Both the position numbers and the translations under genes were made by a program. Positions 23,322 to 27,737 of a stretch of 27,737 bases of DNA are shown one piece after another. The stretch's first letter is position 1. Each line of letters opens with the position of its first letter. The notes under the pieces were generated by a model. It saw nothing but the letters and a program-made list of their open reading frames with translations. It made no database searches and had not been told where the DNA came from. The DNA is from a virus: IMG/VR virus record IMGVR_UViG_3300025128_000248, positions 1 to 27,737 of that record. One strand, written 5' to 3'.

Positions 23322-24143
23322 TTATAATCCACAATAACCTTCACATTCCTCTACAAACATATCTAGCTGGTTTTCTTGGAAGTCTGCTTCATCTAAAGGC
23401 TTACATTGTCTGCTTAAATACTGCTTTTCTTTCATTTTAGGGTTTACTCTTATAGCTTTGTCTATTGTTACCGCCATATCCCAAGCCTCCCCTTTTTCTT
23501 TTTTAAGATCAGTCCAAAATTTATCAGAATGAAATGGGCAAAACACACAACTTGACTTAACAGGTACAGGAAAATTATTTTCTTTAAAAAAGTTCATGCA
23601 ATCTGATCTGCTCATATTATGATATATTAGAGGGTAAAAATAATTTATATTATGCAAGGTGCATTCTTTCATTCTTTGAATTTCGTCTAAAGATATTCCT
23701 AGCCACATTTCCGTAGACTTCATTCTTTGCCTTGGCTTTAATCCGTGTAGCTCTCTAGAGCTTTCTATAACAGGCTTTATCTTATAGTCAGATGTGCATT
23801 GCCTCATAACCAAGCCGTTGTTTTCTGTGTGTGCAGGTATAGATGCTACTCTAGACCCATTTTTATACCCATTTATAATATCTTTATATAAATTCCTTTT
23901 GTCATTAACTATAATTGGTATGCCATTGTTTTGTTTTTGCCAATCTAATAACCATTTAAGCATTTCGTATGTTTTTGGATGCTCGGCTTGAGGATCCGCA
24001 AAAATAGCAAAATCTGCCCTAGATAATTTATGCCCCATAGAACTCATTAAATACACAGCCGTAGACTGAACACCCATCCCTAAAGATATAACCTTCAGGT
24101 CTGCATCTTTATTTCCTTTAGCTGTTTTCCAACCTTCTTGCAT
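23322..24143 (-). CDS. PP-loop ATPase, PAPS-reductase-like (Fe-S)
   Basis: This 273-residue protein belongs to the adenine-nucleotide alpha-hydrolase group. The N-terminal nucleotide loop is SLGMGVQST (S20-T28), a variant of SGGKDS. Later come FADPQAEHPKTYE (about 48-60), MRQCTSDYKI (C116), GISLDEIQRM (149-158) and SSCVFCPFHS (C199, C202), then C267 and C271. The Cys set suggests an Fe-S cluster as in DndC and related enzymes. Members include sulfate-assimilation reductases, DNA phosphorothioation DndC proteins and many uncharacterised phage forms. A base- or backbone-modification role is possible beside the methyltransferase and nucleases. The 3' end of the HNH gene overlaps its start. Confidence 0.82.
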   Translation of the reverse strand: MQEGWKTAKGNKDADLKVISLGMGVQSTAVYLMSSMGHKLSRADFAIFADPQAEHPKTYEMLKWLLDWQKQNNGIPIIVNDKRNLYKDIINGYKNGSRVASIPAHTENNGLVMRQCTSDYKIKPVIESSRELHGLKPRQRMKSTEMWLGISLDEIQRMKECTLHNINYFYPLIYHNMSRSDCMNFFKENNFPVPVKSSCVFCPFHSDKFWTDLKKEKGEAWDMAVTIDKAIRVNPKMKEKQYLSRQCKPLDEADFQENQLDMFVEECEGYCGL

Positions 24144-24420
24144 GATATTCCCTTAATAGTTTAAATGCTTCTTTCCATAAGTTAACTTTATATTTGGCTT
24201 CAAATTCTGTGTTTCCTATTGAGTGTCTTTCAGAATGGTGCAATCGGCAGAGTGGTATGCAAGTATAGTGTTTGAGTGTGGGTTTCTTGCGGTTACCTCC
24301 CATACCGATTGCTTCAAGGTGGTCAGGATCTGGGTTCTCTGAAAAGCATATTAGACAATAACATCCTCTAATATAGTCTAAATACTTTAAAGAGTCTTTA
24401 TTAGCAGTAATACTCATCAA
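24118..24420 (-). CDS. HNH-type nuclease-like small protein
   Basis: This 100-residue protein has a compact treble-clef or HNH core: C22-x2-C25 (CLIC), DHL with H34, GMGGNRKKP, then C54, C58 and LHHSERHSIG with H61/H62 and H66. It resembles short phage HNH proteins (DUF968/NinG-like group) that can process recombination or repair DNA. It ends inside the start of the PP-loop gene (26-base overlap). The ATG is preceded by GAGGC-like bases at a distance. The exact family is uncertain, but metal-binding Cys and His are well placed. Confidence 0.72.
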   Translation of the reverse strand: MMSITANKDSLKYLDYIRGCYCLICFSENPDPDHLEAIGMGGNRKKPTLKHYTCIPLCRLHHSERHSIGNTEFEAKYKVNLWKEAFKLLREYHARRLENS

Positions 24421-24450
24421 TGCTTCCGCCTCTATGTGATATTATCGCCA

Positions 24451-24771
24451 TTAGCTTCCCACATTATTGTTAGAATTACTGCTAATAACTTCTAACCAAT
24501 CTTCCAACTTTAACACAATGTATGCCTCCCCCCTATCCTCCCTTATAACTTGAGCATCTACATTTTCATTAGGCACTAAATAGGATGCAATACTCTTGCG
24601 TATTTTAGCCTGTATTTTGTAGTCCTCAATTATAAGGTCGACTTCTGCGTGCATCCCTAGTGATTCTCCATTGGATGCGTAGGCTCGTTTTGATTCAAGC
24701 CCAAATTCTTTTGCTTTATTGACAACATCTCTTTCAAATTTGTTGCCCTTTACTTTACTTGGATGAGCCAC
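24451..24771 (-). CDS. Hjc-like Holliday junction resolvase
   Basis: This 106-residue protein matches archaeal-type Hjc resolvases and their phage relatives. KGNKFERDVVNKAKEFG supplies the first catalytic Glu (E13), RAYASNG follows, AEVDLIIEDY gives D45, and IQAKIRKS gives Q54-x-K56. It should cut four-way DNA junctions that arise in replication or recombination, and so clear branched DNA before packaging. Its start overlaps the MORN-like gene by 17 bases. The usual family length is about 110-140 residues. This is a secure call at fold level. Confidence 0.8.
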   Translation of the reverse strand: MAHPSKVKGNKFERDVVNKAKEFGLESKRAYASNGESLGMHAEVDLIIEDYKIQAKIRKSIASYLVPNENVDAQVIREDRGEAYIVLKLEDWLEVISSNSNNNVGS

Positions 24772-25015
24772 TATAATCCCTCAAGTTTAAAGATTTTAAA
24801 AGCCTTCCAGTTCTATATATCTCTATTTTATAAGGAAAGCCTTTAGCCGTATAGTAAGTCCACTCTCCTTCTTTAATATTATATATCTTTACACCCTTGC
24901 TCTGAATATTCCCATTATTATAATAGGTTTGTATGTGTGTGGTGTCGTTGTTAGTTACCTCAAAGTTAGTAACATTAGCAATCGTTATTCCTGCAATTAA
25001 TACTATGTATTTCAT
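24755..25015 (-). CDS. Small MORN_2/YwqK-like protein with N-terminal hydrophobic segment
   Basis: This 86-residue protein begins with a hydrophobic stretch (about 3-15, YIVLIAGITIANV) that could be a signal peptide or anchor. The rest reads like tandem MORN_2 repeats of the YwqK type: YYNNGNIQSKGVK, then GEWTYYTAKG, then a third Tyr/Gly strand ending in YRTGRL. These repeats occur in bacterial surface or YwqK 'antitoxin'-named proteins whose real biochemistry is poorly known. It is an odd component of a replication/modification operon. Its stop overlaps the resolvase and its ATG overlaps the zinc-protein stop (ATGA). Confidence 0.6.
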   Translation of the reverse strand: MKYIVLIAGITIANVTNFEVTNNDTTHIQTYYNNGNIQSKGVKIYNIKEGEWTYYTAKGFPYKIEIYRTGRLLKSLNLRDYSGSSK

Positions 25016-25209
25016 TTATTATTCTCCTGTTTAAGATCGTTTATTCTTTCTTGTAATGTATCTATATCGTCAAAGCCTTGACATTGTATAACCATATCTG
25101 TCATAGAGGACATACACCAAACGCAGAAGGCAACAGGCGATATTCCAAAATAGCCAATAACATCTCCGTTATCTTCTTCTATTTCAGAATCGCATATATT
25201 ACAATTCAT
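25012..25209 (-). CDS. Small zinc-binding protein
   Basis: This 65-residue protein has C3-x2-C6 (CNIC) and a second pair CVWC (C29, C32), so a single zinc ribbon or knuckle is likely. A C-terminal acidic/helical tail (DDIDTLQERINDLKQENNK) follows. A hydrophobic middle (VIGYFGISPVAF) lies between the pairs. The function is unknown; such phage zinc proteins may regulate transcription or bind host factors. Its stop overlaps the next start (ATGA). Confidence 0.68.
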   Translation of the reverse strand: MNCNICDSEIEEDNGDVIGYFGISPVAFCVWCMSSMTDMVIQCQGFDDIDTLQERINDLKQENNK

Positions 25210-25274
25210 AGTAGATAGAACCTCTGCTGGTTAACGAATGTTGGGTTTTTATTGCCGTCAAAACTATCTACCAT
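25206..25274 (-). CDS. Possible 22-residue coupled ORF
   Basis: This tiny ORF starts on the last base of the 43-residue ORF's stop (TAATG) and ends in ATGA overlap with the zinc protein. The peptide (MVDSFDGNKNPTFVNQ, then a short aromatic end) has no recognised feature. It may simply keep ribosomes moving through the operon. The support is only the chain of stop/start overlaps and the absence of any other gene here. Confidence 0.3.
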   Translation of the reverse strand: MVDSFDGNKNPTFVNQQRFYLL

Positions 25275-25405
25275 TATTCACTAAAATCTCCATTATTTAA
25301 AAGTTCTGCATATACCTTTGCCTTTTCTTTATTAATAAACTTTCGCCCATTAACAAAATAAACAAAATCTAATTCTTTATATATTTTTACTTTTTCTTTT
25401 TTCAA
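25274..25405 (-). CDS. Small ORF coupled to the methyltransferase gene
   Basis: This 43-residue ORF starts at a TTG overlapping the methyltransferase stop (TTGA), with GGGGGAAA just upstream. It is Lys-rich and mixed helix/strand (KVKIYKELDFVYFVNGRKFINKEKAKVYAEL broken here into its visible parts: KVKIYKEL, DFVYFVNGRKF, NKEKAKVYAEL), which looks like a small folded unit with a strand-turn-strand and a helix. No family was recognised. Tight coupling and a plausible fold support it; the non-ATG start lowers confidence. Confidence 0.48.
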   Translation of the reverse strand: MKKEKVKIYKELDFVYFVNGRKFINKEKAKVYAELLNNGDFSE

Positions 25406-26025
25406 AAAATTTCCCCCTGCCTTGTAACTTCTTTAAAATTTTTATACGCTTTTTTATAATAGTTTGGACTTATCTCAATGCCAAGCAGATCGCAATTATG
25501 CTCGTGGCAAGCTATGGCTATATTTCCAGACCCTAAATGTGTATCTAATACTTTATACCCTTTTTCCGTATATGAGCTTAATAGCCATTTATAGAGCTTT
25601 AATGGCTTTTCTGTTGGGTGTATTTTATTTCTCTGGTTGTTGGGTAGTCTAAATATTTTAGCAGGCTTATTAAATGATGTCCAGGCAAATTCCCAAGCAC
25701 TAAAGTTAGGAAATGGTTGCTTTTTATCCCAACATATGATTCCTCTTGTGGGAGGAAGGTCAAAATAGTTGCCTCCCCAAATTATTTGATTTTCAGAAAC
25801 CCTAATCAATTCTTCAAAATACGATCTGTCTGGAGCAACATCCCATCTGTTTTTATCCATTTCTTGGAATATTCTTGACTTTAATTTGCCTGTTCCTTGC
25901 TCTGGGTTTTTGCTAAATTCACGAAGCCCGTACGGGGGATCCACAATTGCAAGGTCGAAATAATTATCAGAATATTCTGGAATTATGTTCATACAATCAT
26001 CATTTAATAGTTTAATTTTGCTCAT
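25402..26025 (-). CDS. DNA methyltransferase (N6-adenine or N4-cytosine, beta type)
   Basis: This 207-residue enzyme has the catalytic DPPY at 29-32, HPTEKP at 136-141 and the AdoMet-binding LDTHLGSGN at 160-168. The order DPPY before the GSG motif is the beta class. The target-recognition part between them is short. It should methylate adenine or cytosine amino groups of DNA in a specific site, perhaps to protect the phage from host restriction or mark its own DNA. I prefer the ATG at 26025: the reading frame extends to a TTG at 26088, but that leader overlaps a structured hairpin and does not look like protein. No good ribosome site is present before the ATG. Confidence 0.88.
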   Translation of the reverse strand: MSKIKLLNDDCMNIIPEYSDNYFDLAIVDPPYGLREFSKNPEQGTGKLKSRIFQEMDKNRWDVAPDRSYFEELIRVSENQIIWGGNYFDLPPTRGIICWDKKQPFPNFSAWEFAWTSFNKPAKIFRLPNNQRNKIHPTEKPLKLYKWLLSSYTEKGYKVLDTHLGSGNIAIACHEHNCDLLGIEISPNYYKKAYKNFKEVTRQGEIF

Positions 26026-26033
26026 AATATATC

Positions 26034-26086
26034 GAGGGGAAGGATTAGATTGGCGGGTAACCAAGAGAGTTAAGAGCCTCCCCCTC
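26034..26086 (-). promoter_or_regulatory. RNA hairpin in the methyltransferase leader
   Basis: On the minus-strand transcript, GAGGGGGAGG (plus 26077-26086) pairs with CCUUCCCCUC (plus 26034-26043): ten pairs with one G-U wobble that would be an A-C mismatch on the other strand. An inner UUGG/CCAA stem (plus 26050-26053 with 26061-26064) adds to it. The stem ends 8 bases before the methyltransferase ATG and begins 6 bases after the upstream stop. There is no U-tract, so it may control translation or RNA stability rather than terminate. Confidence 0.55.
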
Positions 26087-26092
26087 AAATTT

Positions 26093-26314
26093 TTATAATC
26101 TTTCTCTATATTTTACTGCATATTTTTTAAATAAGTCTATAAAACCTTTTTTAGTGTATGGTACAGACTTAAGTTCAACGCTACCCTCTCTACCAAACCT
26201 TCTTTTAAACTCTGTCCTTCCTTTCATAGCTTCTGCTTGATTGCAATAAAAAGAACAAAATTCTATGTCGCCATCTTCGTATCTGACGATATATACATTT
26301 CTAGTATATTCCAT
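26093..26314 (-). CDS. Small hypothetical early protein
   Basis: This 73-residue protein starts after a good TAGGAGAG site. It has a beta-strand start (VYIVRYEDGDIEFCSF), then a charged helix (AEAMKGRTEFKRRFG) and a basic C-terminal helix. It resembles small phage accessory proteins but matches no family I can name. It sits between the 59-residue protein and the methyltransferase, ending just before the hairpin. Confidence 0.65.
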   Translation of the reverse strand: MEYTRNVYIVRYEDGDIEFCSFYCNQAEAMKGRTEFKRRFGREGSVELKSVPYTKKGFIDLFKKYAVKYRERL

Positions 26315-26323
26315 AATACTCTC

Positions 26324-26503
26324 CTATAAGTGTTTTTTTAATTCGAGTAAAGCTTTTTTAGGCATATCATAACCTTGCTCATACATAATCCAGATACAAT
26401 TTACACAAGTTTTTAAAAACTTATCTAACTGATCATCTCCATACATATTTTTGGTTATTTCTAAAAATTCTCTAAACTCTTCTATTTTAAGATTTTCGTC
26501 CAT
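26324..26503 (-). CDS. Small acidic helical protein
   Basis: I place the start at the ATG at 26503, which has AAAAAGGAAA upstream and overlaps the previous stop by one base (TAATG). The frame is open to 26539 but that extension lies within the upstream gene. The product is 59 residues, acidic then basic, with a helix (KIEEFREFLEITKNMY) and a Cys pair (TCVNCIW). Its function is unknown. Confidence 0.65.
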   Translation of the reverse strand: MDENLKIEEFREFLEITKNMYGDDQLDKFLKTCVNCIWIMYEQGYDMPKKALLELKKHL

Positions 26504-26922
26504 TATTTCCTTTTTGGTAATATTTCGGCTTTGCAACACCTACTATCACCTTTACGTTCATTTTCTGTGTACGATTCTCCAGATCCACACGACAGGCAAT
26601 ATCCTTTGAAAAACCTGCCTGTTGCATCTTTTTGCCATCCCGCATCTTGCTTTGGCAACTCAATCTCATCCTCCCACCTTCTTTGATTTATAAAGGTAGA
26701 TGGATGAGGTATGAACTGCTTTTCTGTTTCGTTAGCCTTCCAAACTTTAATATAATTTATAAGACCACTATAAGCCTCAAACTTATCCTTGCTTGATAGT
26801 TTCTTGAATGATTTTTCGGCAAGAAATCTGCCAACCCTTCTAGGATATAGCTTATAAAATTGTTCAAAAGTTATTTCCTTAAAACTAGGCATATTTATAA
26901 TATTAAAAAGGGATGTCTGCAT
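26503..26922 (-). CDS. Replication-loader-like protein with C-terminal zinc motif
   Basis: This 139-residue protein has a motif set found at the ends of many phage replication initiators or helicase loaders: FYKLYPRRVGR (22-32), AEKSFKKL (35-42) and FIPHPSTFINQRRWEDE (70-86). A Cys cluster (C109-x2-C112 and C129, C130) near the C-terminus may bind zinc. It may bring the replicative helicase to the origin or act in DNA replication with the SSB-like protein, whose gene it overlaps by 20 bases. The motif is common but its biochemical role is not settled. Confidence 0.66.
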   Translation of the reverse strand: MQTSLFNIINMPSFKEITFEQFYKLYPRRVGRFLAEKSFKKLSSKDKFEAYSGLINYIKVWKANETEKQFIPHPSTFINQRRWEDEIELPKQDAGWQKDATGRFFKGYCLSCGSGESYTENERKGDSRCCKAEILPKRK

Positions 26923-27319
26923 CTGTTAATTTAGAATCCTTATAAGAAGATAGCAATGATTCTAGCTCCTTGATTCTAGCCTTTAGCTTATCTACCTCAC
27001 TTGTTGGCGATGCTTCTGCTATCTTTTCTGCCGACCCACCACTATTCATCTCGTTAAGAGTAAGACCGTTGACTTTAAAAAAAGTGATCTCCCCTTCTTC
27101 ACACTTCTCAATAGTAATTTCGTCCCCCTCGCCAGCACCTAGTGTTTGAATCATGGTGTTCAGCGTTTGTGTAGCGAAAAAACTATCCTCATCATCATTT
27201 ATGCCTGATTTAATTCCATATAAATACCATGCTCCGTATGAATTAACACCTGTTTTTGGACTATCAAATGCAAGCACAACCTTTCTTGGCTCTCCAACTT
27301 TGAATTTAAATGAACTCAT
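26903..27319 (-). CDS. SSB-like single-stranded DNA-binding protein
   Basis: This 138-residue protein has an N-terminal beta-rich, OB-fold-like region (PRKVVLAFDSPKTG; AWYLYGIKSG; DEITIEKCEEGEITFFKVNG) followed by a coiled, flexible linker (about 95-128) and a C-terminal acidic tip, DADIPF. That tip is the hallmark of bacterial SSBs, where it binds partner proteins. It should coat single-stranded DNA and organise replication and recombination proteins of this operon. It has a strong AAGGAG site and its start overlaps the upstream stop (ATGA). The OB fold is inferred from pattern; the DIPF tip is clear. Confidence 0.68.
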   Translation of the reverse strand: MSSFKFKVGEPRKVVLAFDSPKTGVNSYGAWYLYGIKSGINDDEDSFFATQTLNTMIQTLGAGEGDEITIEKCEEGEITFFKVNGLTLNEMNSGGSAEKIAEASPTSEVDKLKARIKELESLLSSYKDSKLTDADIPF

Positions 27320-27450
27320 TTTTTCTTCTCCTTATTGTTTAATAATTCTTGACATACTGAAATTGCACCAATAGTTCTTTGATAGGCTTGCTCTAGCTCT
27401 GCTTTTTGCTTTAAGAGTTCTTCAAGCCTTTCCTTAACATTATCCTTCAT
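27316..27450 (-). CDS. Small coiled-coil protein upstream of the SSB-like gene
   Basis: This 44-residue ORF starts at an ATG preceded by AGGGGATAATA. It starts inside the end of the partial upstream gene and ends in ATGA overlap with the SSB-like gene. The protein is a charged helix with heptad spacing (VKERLEELLKQKAELEQAY) and a Lys tail. It contains the ribosome site of the next gene near its end. Its role is unknown; it could be a regulator or a partner of the SSB-like protein. Confidence 0.65.
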   Translation of the reverse strand: MKDNVKERLEELLKQKAELEQAYQRTIGAISVCQELLNNKEKKK

Positions 27451-27737
27451 TATTATCCCCTAACTTATAAAACTCTGTTACGGCTAAATCTATCTTACCA
27501 CTTTCCATCAAGTCTTTTATCTTTTGACCATCTGTTTTAGTAAGGGTTCTAAATATAGATTCGGCTTTGTCTTTATTATAAACACCTTTAGCACTAAATA
27601 TCTGCCTCATGTTATTCTTCATGTAGTCTGAAGCCTTGTTCCCGTACTGCTTAACCATAGGTGTTGATTCTTTCTTAAAGTCCTCTGCCTCTACATCAGA
27701 ATATAATCCATACTCATATAAGTCTAGTAGCTTTAAG
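27440..27737 (-). CDS. Partial early protein (N-terminus beyond window)
   Basis: The frame is open from the window edge to the stop at 27440, giving 98 C-terminal residues; an internal ATG at 27658 has no ribosome site, so the gene almost certainly begins outside. The visible part is helical and charged (EAEDFKKESTP; RQIFSAKGVYNKDKAESIFRTL; KIKDLMESGKIDLAVTEFYKLG). It could be the end of a recombination or replication protein, but no diagnostic motif is present. It is the first visible gene of the leftward operon. Confidence 0.7.
   Translation of the reverse strand, partial: LKLLDLYEYGLYSDVEAEDFKKESTPMVKQYGNKASDYMKNNMRQIFSAKGVYNKDKAESIFRTLTKTDGQKIKDLMESGKIDLAVTEFYKLGDNNEG

Noticed and set aside
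26026-26088. N-terminal extension of the methyltransferase from TTG 26088
   Set aside because: The extension overlaps an RNA-type hairpin and encodes an unstructured Arg/Leu/Pro stretch; the AdoMet enzyme begins naturally at ATG 26025. It is kept as an alternative.
1-27737. tRNA genes, CRISPR arrays, integrase, attachment sites
   Set aside because: No cloverleaf with a plausible anticodon arm, no spaced repeat array and no integrase or repressor motif was seen in either strand.

Overview
This window is a large piece of an AT-rich tailed-phage genome with a long, non-contractile-type tail module (siphovirus-like). The evidence is a terminase large subunit, scaffold, major capsid protein, head-tail adaptors, a tail tube protein, a gpG/gpGT pair with a -1 frameshift site, an 832-residue tape measure and a set of tail-tip proteins. 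No integrase, repressor, tRNA or CRISPR array is visible. Clear Shine-Dalgarno sites (AAGGAG/GGAGG) point to a bacterial host that uses them. The low GC and the small-gene style recall uncultured aquatic phages, but that is an inference and the host cannot be named from the sequence.

Layout. (1) 1-1124, minus: terminase large subunit, cut by the window edge. (2) 1125-1227: divergent control region. (3) 1228-3113, plus: scaffold, major capsid protein, a strong hairpin and a small basic-tailed protein. (4) 3145-6013, plus: a lysis and membrane cassette with a T4-type lysozyme (E-C-T triad), a zinc-ribbon/metallophosphoesterase fusion, a one-TM holin candidate, a miniature MscS-like membrane protein and three more small membrane or coiled-coil proteins. 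(5) 6010-9612: three beta-rich virion or appendage proteins. (6) 9623-10396: four consecutive, extremely basic small proteins. (7) 10397-22375: head-tail connectors, tail tube, gpG/gpGT, tape measure and five tail-tip proteins, one of which carries a two-repeat dockerin-like domain interrupted by a ten-G tract. (8) 22396-27737, minus: an early operon that converges on the tail genes. Read in the direction of transcription it encodes a partial unknown protein, a small coiled coil, an SSB-like protein, a replication-loader-like protein, small unknowns, a DNA methyltransferase, several tiny coupled ORFs, a zinc protein, a MORN/YwqK-like protein, an Hjc-like resolvase, an HNH protein, a PP-loop/PAPS-reductase-like enzyme, a PD-(D/E)XK nuclease and a NinB-like protein.

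How it works together. The rightward block is a late operon running from capsid to lysis to tail, with repeated TAATG and ATGA stop/start overlaps that suggest translational coupling. The leftward block at the right end is a replication, recombination and modification operon whose promoter lies beyond the window. Terminase is transcribed away from the capsid genes, and no portal, small terminase or head protease lies between them, so the head module is split over two divergent transcripts. The points most worth following up are the dockerin-like domain with its G10 tract, the MscS-like mini-protein beside the holin candidate, the run of protamine-like basic proteins, the zinc-ribbon phosphoesterase, the gpG/gpGT frameshift, and a structured leader in front of the methyltransferase.
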